The notes below the pieces were generated by a model. That model did not search any database. It was not told where the DNA came from and saw nothing but the letters and a program-made list of their open reading frames with translations. A stretch of 10,822 bases of DNA. Source: an uncultured Methanobrevibacter sp. (lineage in GTDB: Archaea; Methanobacteriota; Methanobacteria; Methanobacteriales; Methanobacteriaceae). A program made the position numbers and the translations under genes. The DNA lies in assembly GCF_937906425.1 (NCBI RefSeq), contig NZ_CALCYR010000028.1, forward strand, positions 1 to 10,822, given 5' to 3'. Shown here piece after piece: positions 1 to 6,711 of this stretch (the stretch's first letter is position 1; each line of letters starts with the position of its first letter).

Positions 1-33
1 TTTGAAATTCAATTAAAAAAAAGAAAAACAATT

Positions 34-50
34 AAAAAAAAAAAAAAAAA
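34..50 (-). terminator. Oligo-T terminator candidate after the metal ATPase gene
   Basis: Seventeen consecutive A on the plus strand give a T17 tract on the coding strand, starting 6 bases after the ATPase stop codon. Archaeal transcription ends at oligo-U tracts without needing a stem. The tract is also close to the left contig end, so its exact length may be affected by homopolymer error. Confidence 0.55.
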
Positions 51-56
51 TGAATA

Positions 57-1934
57 TTATTTATACTCATATCTTAATAATAAGGAGGAATAGATAATAA
101 CAATTACAGAACCTATATTGTGTACAAATGCACCTCCAATAGGACCTAAAAGACCAAACATAGCCAATACAGTAGCTAAAATGTTTAATCCTAAAGCAAA
201 CCCGATTCCCCTATTAATTGTCTTGATTGTTTGTCTGGAAAGTGCCAACAAATGAGGTATATATTTTATGTCATCACTTACAAGACATACATCAGAAGCC
301 TCAATAGAAATGTCACTACCTACACCGCCCATGGAAATACCAATATCAGCTTGTCTTAAAGCGGGAGCATCGTTAATACCATCTCCCATCATTGCAACTC
401 TCTTATCACCAGACTGGAATTCTCTTATTTTAGAAATCTTGTCTTCAGGCAAGCAGTTGTATTCCAAATCAGTTATATCCACTTGACGAGCCATGTGTTG
501 AGCTGCATTTTCATTATCCCCAGTCAATAAGGTGGAATCTACACCTAATTTACGTAATTGGACAATGAGATCTGCTGCATCATCCCTTAAAACATCAGAC
601 AATAGGACAGCACCTAAAAATTCACCATCTTTTGCAACAAAAATGGCGGTTGCTCCTTGATTTAAATCTTCAGAAAGGGATTGCTCAACAAAATTTTCAG
701 GTATTTGAATATTGAGCAAATCCAAGAGGTCCTTATTACCTGCACATAAAAGACTGTCATTCAATTTAGCCTTTACACCTTTACCAACAATCATTTCAAA
801 GTCTGAAACTTTTTCTAAAGGATCCTTATTGTTGTCCCTATAATATTGAGTAATGGCCTTTGCCAAAGGATGTTCAGAGGGACTTTCCAATGATGCAAGC
901 ATATGAATCAATTCTTTTTCTGAAATAACAGAATATGGAATGATTTTGGTAACTGTAGGTTTACCATAGGTTAAGGTACCGGTCTTATCAAAAATCATCT
1001 GGTCGATTTTTGCCAATTTTTCAATGGAAATTCCTTCCTTAACCAAAATACCCACTTTGGTTAAATTACCAAGAGATGCCATAATAGCTGTAGGGGTTGC
1101 AAGTACAAGAGCGCAAGGACAGAAAACTACTAAAATGGTTACTGCACGAATAATTTCACCTGTAATTATCCATGTACCGATAGCGCATAGGAATGCAATA
1201 ATTACAATCCAAGTTGCCCACCTGTCTGCAGATTTTACAACTTCAGCATTTTCAGGATTTGCAGATTCAACCAATTTGATCAATTTTTGAAGGGAACTGT
1301 CCTCTCCCTTTTTAGTCGCTTTCATTACAAATGAACCGTAAAGGTTTATGGTTCCACTGAATACCTCATCACCAACGACCTTATCTACAGGAATGGACTC
1401 CCCAGTCATGACAGATTGGTCAATTGAAGAGTCACCGCTAATGATTTCACCATCCACAGGAATTACTTCCCCAGGCAAAACCTTTAGAATGTCCCCAACA
1501 TTAATTAAATCTGCTGCAATTTCCCTTTCGCTTTCATTTGGCTGATTATAATTTTCAATCAGGGTACCTTTGGTAGGGCTTAAGTCAATTAATTTTTCAA
1601 TTCCAACTCTTGTTTTGGATACTGTATATTCTTCTAAAAATCCGCCTATTGCCATAATAACAGCAATTACTCCTGCTGCAAATAGTTCACCAATAATGAT
1701 TGAGGAAATAATAGCTATTGATACAAGAACATCTGCCTTTATATCAAACTCAGTGATAAGTCCAATAGCTGCTTCCTTAAGGATTGGTATACCACAAAAT
1801 ATTATAGCAACCCAAATGAGACTTATTCCATATAAATCCATACCTAAAAAGTGCAAAATAATTGCAATAATAGATATGATGATGTAAATAAGATCTCTTT
1901 TCTCATCATCCATTAAAAATTCTTTTATATTCAT
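57..1934 (-). CDS. Heavy-metal-translocating P1B-type ATPase
   Basis: This 625-residue membrane pump uses ATP to export a soft metal ion. The complete P-type core is visible: TGES (177-180) in the actuator domain, CPC (272-274) in the metal-binding membrane helix, the phosphorylated Asp in DKTGT (D316), the SEHPLA motif (353-358) marking P1B pumps, and GDGIND (517-522). About eight hydrophobic segments fit the P1B layout (roughly 15-52, 66-98, 240-285 and 572-620). There is no N-terminal heavy-metal-associated domain and no CxxC. The last helix reads VHNIGS (604-609) where Cu+ ATPases have MxxSS, and the preceding helix has LN where they have YN, so the classical Cu(I) signature is incomplete. 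The neighbouring CsoR argues for copper; Zn, Cd, Mn or another metal cannot be excluded. The ATG start has only a weak Shine-Dalgarno (GTGGTAAT). The 250 bp leader carries a CsoR-like operator and four RNA hairpins. Confidence 0.95.
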   Translation of the reverse strand: MNIKEFLMDDEKRDLIYIIISIIAIILHFLGMDLYGISLIWVAIIFCGIPILKEAAIGLITEFDIKADVLVSIAIISSIIIGELFAAGVIAVIMAIGGFLEEYTVSKTRVGIEKLIDLSPTKGTLIENYNQPNESEREIAADLINVGDILKVLPGEVIPVDGEIISGDSSIDQSVMTGESIPVDKVVGDEVFSGTINLYGSFVMKATKKGEDSSLQKLIKLVESANPENAEVVKSADRWATWIVIIAFLCAIGTWIITGEIIRAVTILVVFCPCALVLATPTAIMASLGNLTKVGILVKEGISIEKLAKIDQMIFDKTGTLTYGKPTVTKIIPYSVISEKELIHMLASLESPSEHPLAKAITQYYRDNNKDPLEKVSDFEMIVGKGVKAKLNDSLLCAGNKDLLDLLNIQIPENFVEQSLSEDLNQGATAIFVAKDGEFLGAVLLSDVLRDDAADLIVQLRKLGVDSTLLTGDNENAAQHMARQVDITDLEYNCLPEDKISKIREFQSGDKRVAMMGDGINDAPALRQADIGISMGGVGSDISIEASDVCLVSDDIKYIPHLLALSRQTIKTINRGIGFALGLNILATVLAMFGLLGPIGGAFVHNIGSVIVIIYSSLLLRYEYK

Positions 1935-1975
1935 ATTACCACTAAAACTATAATTAATAAATTTAAGTTAATTTA

Positions 1976-2153
1976 GGGATTAATTGTCAAACTATCAAAA
2001 AACATTAATCCCCATTAAAGACCGATTGTCAAACTATCAAAAAAAACAATCAATCCCAAAAAAAGAGACCAATTGTCAAACTATCAAAAAAAAAACAATC
2101 AATCCCCAAAAAAAGAGACCAATTGTCAAACTATCAAAAAAACAATCAATCTC
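1976..2153 (-). repeat. Four tandem hairpin units in the ATPase leader
   Basis: Four repeat units with periods of 42, 47 and 50 bases share the loop core GATAGTTTGA (minus strand) behind a run of 6-10 T. In minus-strand RNA each unit folds: hairpin A 2115-2153, B 2065-2106, C 2018-2057 (11 pairs each, including G-U) and D 1976-2012 (9 Watson-Crick pairs, GGGATTAAT with ATTAATCCC). Arms vary compatibly between copies. Pair 2 from the base is A-U, G-U, G-U, G-C, and pair 7 is G-U, G-U, G-C, A-U. On the plus strand the G-U pairs become A-C mismatches, so the structure belongs to the ATPase transcript. Hairpins A and B are each followed by U7. This is not a CRISPR array, because the interval sequences are themselves repeated. 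The presence of repeats and stems is certain; a regulatory role is inferred. Confidence 0.85.
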
Positions 2154-2182
2154 AATTAAAGTAACTAATCAGAGATATAGGC

Positions 2183-2198
2183 ATACCCTTATAGGTAT
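2183..2198. promoter_or_regulatory. CsoR-like operator upstream of the metal ATPase
   Basis: ATACC-CTTATA-GGTAT is a perfect 5 bp inverted repeat with a 6-base centre. CsoR-family repressors bind palindromes with TACC/GGTA-type arms around a C/G-rich centre. The site lies 249 bp upstream of the ATPase ATG and just upstream of the hairpin array, where a promoter would be expected. Its form matches the second site at 2522-2539. Binding by the local CsoR is inferred. Confidence 0.6.
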
Positions 2199-2228
2199 TG
2201 AAAATAATTAAAAAAATAAAAGTATTAA

Positions 2229-2505
2229 TCACAAAGGTGAAAAATACTTTAAGATGGATAAAATATCAGACAATTCTTACACAGCATCTACTTTTTCAAT
2301 TGCATCTTTGACACAAATAGTTACATGCCCTTGAGAATGATGTGAACAACCTTATTAAAGCAGATTTAGTCGCATTTACTTTCATTAAAATGCTTTCACA
2401 AGGAACATTCTCATAATATACAATTGATAGCATTAACTGAGCTATAATCTTTTTAAGCCACTGCGAAGATTTTCTGAATCCATACATTCTTTCAAAATTA
2501 CGCAA
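2229..2505 (-). pseudogene. Decayed CsoR-family repressor gene
   Basis: This is a broken relative of the intact csoR about 300 bp away. Shared blocks on the coding strand include the MDSENL start region, LKKIIAQL, VPCESILMKVNATKSAL, GHVTICVKDAIEK-like and ELSDILSILKYFS-like stretches, but they fall in different frames. A one-base loss near ATTTTCTGAATC (about 2465-2475) shifts the frame, a net three-base loss follows near 2420-2440, another shift comes after KSAL (about 2340-2360), and an in-frame TAA falls near the C-terminus. The Cys equivalent to the first metal ligand is still encoded, but the His ligand position appears substituted. No single frame gives a complete CsoR; the longest piece is 69 codons and joins unrelated frames at both ends. 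The likely origin is tandem duplication of csoR followed by decay. Its upstream operator palindrome is intact. Sequencing error is an unlikely cause, given several separate lesions. Confidence 0.8.
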
Positions 2506-2521
2506 GTTATAATTAATTACC

Positions 2522-2539
2522 TATACCCCATAAGGTATA
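2522..2539. promoter_or_regulatory. CsoR-like operator upstream of the csoR pseudogene
   Basis: TATACC-CCATAA-GGTATA is a perfect 6 bp inverted repeat with a 6-base centre. It has the same arms and spacing as the site at 2183-2198. It lies 17-34 bp upstream of the pseudogene's recognisable start. A TATA-like stretch (minus strand TTTATATATC, 2563-2572) stands about 25 bp further upstream, so a bound repressor would cover the start-site region. The operator remains perfect although the gene beside it is dead. Confidence 0.65.
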
Positions 2540-2561
2540 CATATATCTAATATACATATCC

Positions 2562-2573
2562 AGATATATAAAT
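2562..2573 (-). promoter_or_regulatory. TATA-box candidate for the csoR pseudogene
   Basis: The minus strand reads ATTTATATATCT here, a plausible archaeal TATA element about 25-30 bp upstream of the expected transcription start near 2540, next to the operator palindrome. In DNA this AT-rich, TATA-like strings are common, so support rests on spacing alone. An 8 bp inverted repeat (ATATATCT 2541-2548 with AGATATAT 2562-2569) overlaps it. Confidence 0.3.
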
Positions 2574-2732
2574 GTATCTAAAAAATTTTCATTTTGAAAA
2601 TTAATTAAAAGTTTTTAAATAATCAAAAGAGAAGTAAAATAACTTAATTTAAAAAAATAAGTTAAAATAGGATAAAAAGAATGAACAAAATAATTATGAT
2701 AATTTAAATAGAATTAAAAAGAAAAAGAGAAC

Positions 2733-2816
2733 TTATAATAATGAAAAAAAGAATAGAAAAAATAAAAAGAGAGTTTATAATAATAAAAAAAAGAATAGAA
2801 AAAATAAAAAGAGAAA
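2733..2816 (-). terminator. Duplicated T-rich segment downstream of csoR
   Basis: Two tandem copies of a 42 bp unit (2733-2774 and 2775-2816) lie directly after the csoR stop. On the coding strand each carries T5, T6 and T7-8 runs separated by one or two bases. Such oligo-T series are typical archaeal termination sites, so csoR transcription probably ends here. The copies differ at only a few positions, pointing to recent duplication. Confidence 0.5.
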
Positions 2817-2818
2817 GT

Positions 2819-3091
2819 TTAAATTCTAGAATAATACTCTAAAACAGATGAAATATCCGCCAATGCTTCCTCTGTGTCACCCTTATCAATTGCATCCTTT
2901 ACACAATGATTTACATGTCCTTCAGCAATGATATGACCTACCTTATGTAAAGCGGATTTAGCAGCATTTACCTGCATTAAAATGTTTTCACAAGGAATGT
3001 CCTCATCAATCATACGATCGATAGCATTTAACTGACCTATAATCTTTTTAAGTCTTCTATGAAGATTTTCTGAATCCATACATTGTTTCAA
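2819..3091 (-). CDS. csoR: CsoR-family metal-sensing transcriptional repressor
   Basis: This small all-helical repressor belongs to the CsoR/RcnR family, which releases its operator on binding metal. About 90 residues is the usual family length. The body LHRRLKKIIGQLNAIDRMI, then PCENILMQVNAAKSAL, then EGHVNHCVKDAI follows the family closely. Numbered from the start chosen here, Cys34, His59 and Cys63 form the C-H-C triad of Cu(I)-sensing CsoR; persulfide-sensing CstR lacks the His, and Ni/Co-sensing RcnR uses more His. Start choice: a TTG at 3091 has GGTGG five bases upstream; the frame also allows TTG at 3103, GTG at 3100 and ATG at 3083. It is transcribed toward the metal ATPase, its likely target. 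No copy of the ATACC-N6-GGTAT operator lies upstream of it, unlike the decayed paralogue, so autoregulation is doubtful. A separate promoter in 3104-3236 is probable, since T-rich DNA divides it from top6A. Confidence 0.92.
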   Translation of the reverse strand: MKQCMDSENLHRRLKKIIGQLNAIDRMIDEDIPCENILMQVNAAKSALHKVGHIIAEGHVNHCVKDAIDKGDTEEALADISSVLEYYSRI

Positions 3092-3103
3092 AATATCCAC
3101 CAA

Positions 3104-3260
3104 CCGGAAAAAATAAAATAATAAAAAAATTTTAAAAATAAATGAAAAAAGAATAAGAATAAGAATAAAATAGGAAAATTAGAATTAACTAATTTATCCT
3201 AATAATAAATTAGAAGAATTAGCTAATTTATCCCAATGAAAAAGAAAAATTAGAAAAAAT
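3104..3260 (-). terminator. Spacer with termination tracts after top6A
   Basis: No gene is visible in this spacer. Directly after the top6A stop the coding strand has TTTTTTC, TTTTTC and TTTTTC runs (about 3237-3260), a likely terminator for the top6BA transcript. It also holds a degenerate direct repeat of the form AATTAG-CTAATTTATCC (about 3177-3200 and 3213-3236), whose second copy contains the 12 bp palindrome AATTAGCTAATT. The csoR promoter should lie in the lower half; no convincing TATA box or CsoR operator was found. Confidence 0.4.
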
Positions 3261-4349
3261 TTAATTTAATCCTAATTTTTCAGGGAAATATGTATCTACT
3301 ACATATTCAAGCCCATACTTGGAGAAAGATTGCTGTTCTGCTTTCTTACCAATCTTAAGCATCTTCTTAATTTCAGTTTGCCAGAAATCTCCTCTGTACC
3401 TTGGGTCTTTAGCAAGCTCTTTCAATCTTAAAACATCAATATCCTTTAATGGATCTGTTGGAAGATCATATTCTATAATATCACTGGCGGTTACTCCCAA
3501 GAATTTAGCGTCAGGAGTAGCCAAATCGTGATTTACATGAGCTAATTTTGCACTTCCGGAAATAATTACCTGTGCAATGTGGAATCCCCAAGGGTCTCCG
3601 TCGTTACAGATATAAACAGGAAGTTTCAATTCTTCATTTACCCTTTTAATAAATCTTCTTGTAGCACGTGCAGCTTGACCTTTAAGTCCGACAATCAAAC
3701 AGTTGAATTTCTTGTAAGCTTCCTCTTGAACCAACCTGTGGAACATTCCCATGGTTTCCACTGCCAAAACAAAGTCAGCACCACAGTCCAACAATTCCAC
3801 TTGGTCAATGGTTGGAGAAATGGTATAACCTGATTTTCCAGCTCTCATTGCATTGATTTCAAAGTCACCATCCAATAGGGTAATGTCTCCGTAAACTGAT
3901 GCGCCGTCCTCTTCAGGCATTAATCCTAAATCTTCACGGGTAGTACCTAATGCAACTTCCAAATCCTCACCTACAATGTTGGATTCCTGTTGTGTATTGA
4001 ATTCAATACCCCAACCTTCTGAGATATAATACATCTCCCTGATAGTTGCAGTCTTGTCTCTTAAAACAAGGTCCTTACAGAAATTAGCCACATAAACCAT
4101 TTGACCTAATTTTCTGATTTGCTTTACGTTACCAAGAGATCTTTTACCGAATCTGTCACCGAGAACATAGTAACGTTTGTCTTCATCATAAACAATATTA
4201 CCGGTTCCTCTTGAAGGAATTCTTAATGTAGGGACCTTATTTTTCTCGATTTCTTCAATAATCTCTTCTCCAAAACCTTTTAGTTTGTTAAATGTATACT
4301 CTTTACGTTTATCTCTATGAGTGTGTTCATGTACAGTTTCTTCAGCCAT
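3261..4349 (-). CDS. top6A: DNA topoisomerase VI subunit A
   Basis: This is the DNA-cleaving subunit of archaeal type IIB topoisomerase, related to Spo11. With Top6B it forms an A2B2 enzyme that relaxes and decatenates DNA by an ATP-driven double-strand break and passage. At 362 residues it is of normal length. The winged-helix/CAP half holds REMYY (104-108); Tyr108 aligns with the catalytic Tyr of Spo11 that forms the 5'-phosphotyrosine bond. The Toprim half has Glu198 (AVETMG) and the acidic pair Asp250/Asp252 in CNDGDPWG, which bind Mg2+. The C-terminus (SFSKYGLEYVVDTYFPEKL) is family-like. The ATG start is 12 bp after the top6B stop, and its GGGGGTAAT Shine-Dalgarno overlaps that stop codon, so the two subunits are probably translationally coupled. 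No abnormality is seen. Confidence 0.98.
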   Translation of the reverse strand: MAEETVHEHTHRDKRKEYTFNKLKGFGEEIIEEIEKNKVPTLRIPSRGTGNIVYDEDKRYYVLGDRFGKRSLGNVKQIRKLGQMVYVANFCKDLVLRDKTATIREMYYISEGWGIEFNTQQESNIVGEDLEVALGTTREDLGLMPEEDGASVYGDITLLDGDFEINAMRAGKSGYTISPTIDQVELLDCGADFVLAVETMGMFHRLVQEEAYKKFNCLIVGLKGQAARATRRFIKRVNEELKLPVYICNDGDPWGFHIAQVIISGSAKLAHVNHDLATPDAKFLGVTASDIIEYDLPTDPLKDIDVLRLKELAKDPRYRGDFWQTEIKKMLKIGKKAEQQSFSKYGLEYVVDTYFPEKLGLN

Positions 4350-4353
4350 AAAT

Positions 4354-4362
4354 ATTACCCCC
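4354..4362 (-). promoter_or_regulatory. Ribosome binding site of top6A overlapping the top6B stop
   Basis: The minus strand reads GGGGGTAAT starting in the last base of the top6B TAG stop, with the G-run eight bases from the top6A ATG. A terminating ribosome would sit on the next gene's binding site, which favours coupled, balanced synthesis of the two subunits. Confidence 0.65.
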
Positions 4363-6146
4363 TATTCAGAATCAAATAAAGTTGCTTGTTCATCTTTGGA
4401 CTCTTCAGACTTTTTAGAATTTTTAGATTTGGATTTCTTAGGTTCATCATCTTCAAATATTTCATCCAAATCAGATTCCTGAGTCTTGATTCTTGTGGAA
4501 TGTTCATCATCAACAACATGACCAAATTCGTCAAGTTCCTCAAGTAAGGAATCTACGAAGTCTTCTTCCTCTTCTTCTTCCTCAATCTTTTCACCCATAA
4601 TCTCAGCTAAAGCCTTTTTGGTTACCTTAGCAAGAACAGGTTTATAGTCCGGCACACCGGTTTCTGCAAGAGCTGCTGCCTCTTCAATAATGATAGGAAC
4701 ATAATCCTCAAAGATTTTTGCCCTCATTTCCTTTTCCTTAGCAGCCTTTTTGGAACGGATGTGCTTTTGAAGTCTTCTTGCAATTTTCATTGTAGCCTGT
4801 CTGATTTCATTAACGATTTCAGGTTCAGGAGCAACACTCTGTTTTCCGGTAGAAAGATATGGAACTTGAGTAGAGATAATATTTACAAATAATGTAAGAG
4901 GAGTGTTGTCAAAGTCTCTTAGACCATAACGTTTCCAGTCGATTGATTGTAAAGCTTGAGTGATAGCACAGCTTCCCTGATCGAAAGTCAAAGGAACCCT
5001 ATTTGCAAATCTTAGGATTTCAGATTTTCTCTGTTCATTGACAACTCTACCTGCATCTCCACCATAAGCGATACCCGCCTCTATAATGAATGCAACCCCA
5101 CCTTTATAGGTGACAGGTTTTCTTGTAATGGTTGTAATGAATTCAGGTTTTAGAATCAATTTCATACCCTTTTCAATTTGCTCTTCACCAATAGGAATAA
5201 GTCCAGAAGTAGGAGGCGCCATAAACTTCATCTTTTCAAATGCGTGAACAATAGCTTCAGCTTCATCCCAAGTCATGCTTTTTGGACGTTTCTTCATATC
5301 AATTCCAGTTATTTCAGCTAATTCCTTAACCTTTTTGGAAGACATTCTTGATAGGGAACTGGTTAACATACTGCTAAAGTTTCTCTTATCAGTAAATTTA
5401 GCAATTGTAACAATATCGTCAGCAGTAACCCCCTTAGGGTGAGGCAATACCTCTTTAGGTAAAACTGGAACAATATCTGCTGCTCTTTTAAATATGTACT
5501 TATGTCCTTTCGGATCCCTGAATGTAATTTTAGCGTGAGGGTTTGCAATCATGGTCCTACGGATGTATTCGAAAGCACCTTGTTCTGCCAAGGAGTATGA
5601 AACCTCCTTAAAGTGGAGTCTTATACATACACCAGTACTTTCCGGTTCAAGATATTCTTTTCTAATTAAATCTCCTTTATTTTGCTTTACATCCATTTTA
5701 AATTCCATTTTTACCCCTTTAATCTTACCCTCTTCTTCCCAACCGGAAATAACATGGGTAGATTCACCTGTAGTCATTTGGGATAATAATACACAACCAC
5801 TACAACCTAAACCTTGTTGTCCTCTTGATTGAATATTTCTGAATTTGGAACCTGCAAACATTTGACAGTATACCTTCATTACAAAATCTTCAGGAATGCC
5901 CGGACCGTTATCTGAATGAGTTAAAACATAGTGATCTTTACCTAATTGCTCTAACTTAATACTTATTTCAGGTAAAATTCCTGCTTCTTCTGCTGCATCA
6001 AAACTGTTAGTGATCAATTCGTGGAAAACAATTGTTAAAGAACGAATTTTTCCAGTAAACCCTAACATCTGCTTATTTTTTCTAAAGAACTCTGATGGTG
6101 TCAATTTTTTAAAATTCTTAAAGAGTTCATCTGCTTGTTGAGCCAC
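4362..6146 (-). CDS. top6B: DNA topoisomerase VI subunit B
   Basis: This is the ATPase subunit of topoisomerase VI; it dimerises on ATP binding and gates strand passage through Top6A. It is 594 residues long. The GHKL ATP-binding fold shows the N-box FHELITNSFDAA (catalytic Glu43, Mg-binding Asn47), DNGPGIP (79-85) and the lid RGQQGLGCSG (108-117). A helix-two-turn-helix region follows (about 230-305). The transducer domain contributes the switch lysine Lys435 in STGKQSV. Beyond about residue 520 comes a low-complexity tail: a run of Glu, then acidic and Lys/Ser-rich stretches to the end, without the Ig-like domain of longer homologues such as Methanosarcina. The start is GTG at 6146, fixed by a perfect AGGAGG six bases upstream. 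It is the first gene of a two-gene operon with top6A, and a 1.1 kb AT-rich spacer upstream should hold its promoter. Confidence 0.98.
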   Translation of the reverse strand: MAQQADELFKNFKKLTPSEFFRKNKQMLGFTGKIRSLTIVFHELITNSFDAAEEAGILPEISIKLEQLGKDHYVLTHSDNGPGIPEDFVMKVYCQMFAGSKFRNIQSRGQQGLGCSGCVLLSQMTTGESTHVISGWEEEGKIKGVKMEFKMDVKQNKGDLIRKEYLEPESTGVCIRLHFKEVSYSLAEQGAFEYIRRTMIANPHAKITFRDPKGHKYIFKRAADIVPVLPKEVLPHPKGVTADDIVTIAKFTDKRNFSSMLTSSLSRMSSKKVKELAEITGIDMKKRPKSMTWDEAEAIVHAFEKMKFMAPPTSGLIPIGEEQIEKGMKLILKPEFITTITRKPVTYKGGVAFIIEAGIAYGGDAGRVVNEQRKSEILRFANRVPLTFDQGSCAITQALQSIDWKRYGLRDFDNTPLTLFVNIISTQVPYLSTGKQSVAPEPEIVNEIRQATMKIARRLQKHIRSKKAAKEKEMRAKIFEDYVPIIIEEAAALAETGVPDYKPVLAKVTKKALAEIMGEKIEEEEEEEDFVDSLLEELDEFGHVVDDEHSTRIKTQESDLDEIFEDDEPKKSKSKNSKKSEESKDEQATLFDSE

Positions 6147-6152
6147 TTTTTA

Positions 6153-6158
6153 CCTCCT
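6153..6158 (-). promoter_or_regulatory. Shine-Dalgarno of top6B
   Basis: AGGAGG on the minus strand lies six bases before the GTG codon at 6144-6146. It decides the start as GTG, since no competing ATG lies nearby. Confidence 0.85.
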
Positions 6159-6250
6159 AATCATTTAGAATAATATATCAATTAATTTAAAATAATTAAA
6201 TACTTCAAGCAATAGTTAAAAAATTTAAAAACCTCAAGAATAATAGGAAT

Positions 6251-6344
6251 CTTGAAAAAATTTCAACTATCTAAAACAATTCAAACATTTTTAAATTCTT
6301 GAAAAAATTTCAACTATCCAAAACAATTCAAATAATTTTAAATT
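6251..6344. repeat. Two 47 bp tandem repeats upstream of top6B
   Basis: Copies at 6251-6297 and 6298-6344 are identical except at about three positions. Each begins CTTGAAAAAATTTCAACTAT. They lie about 105-200 bp before the top6B start, on the promoter side. No function can be read from them. Confidence 0.8.
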
Positions 6345-6711
6345 AAATATAAAATAAAAAATTTTATCAAAAATAAAATTTGTGATTATAATTTCTATAA
6401 ACGTTTTTAGTAAACAAATTAAAATAATCATTATAAAAATTTAATAATGAACCATTTTAAAAAATTCTTATAAAAATTTAATAAGAAAATCATTTTAAAA
6501 ATGTATACTAAAAATTTTTCAACTTTCAATTAATTCAAATCATAATATAATTAAAAATTATTTTCGAAAAACTAAGAATAAATTAAATGTTTATAGTGGT
6601 AATGTTTTGATTAAAAAAATTATTCTAAAATTCTTAAAAAAATTTCTAAAAATACATGAAAAAATTAACTAAAACATAGTAAATTCTTCACTACATACAT
6701 ATATGTTTATG

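Noticed and set aside
1976..2153. CRISPR-like array
   Set aside because: The segments between the shared loop cores are themselves similar to each other, periods vary from 42 to 50, and no cas gene is present.
1984..2211. Plus-strand 75-codon frame with repeated SNYQK/TIKK-like residues
   Set aside because: It starts with TTG without a Shine-Dalgarno, is merely the translation of the tandem repeat array, and runs through the operator palindrome. The variation follows RNA pairing on the other strand, not codons.
2296..2505. 69-codon protein on the minus strand as an intact small gene
   Set aside because: Only its middle part matches CsoR. The ends read the csoR sequence in wrong frames, so it is part of a pseudogene.
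3205..3236. AATTAGCTAATT palindrome as an operator
   Set aside because: It is a short all-A/T-type palindrome within a degenerate repeat, with a high chance of random occurrence in this composition.
3319..3833. Plus-strand open frames opposite top6A
   Set aside because: They are antisense shadows of a clear gene, with no ribosome binding site or recognisable family.
5363..5832. Short frames overlapping top6B on both strands
   Set aside because: They lie within a strongly conserved coding region and show no independent coding evidence.
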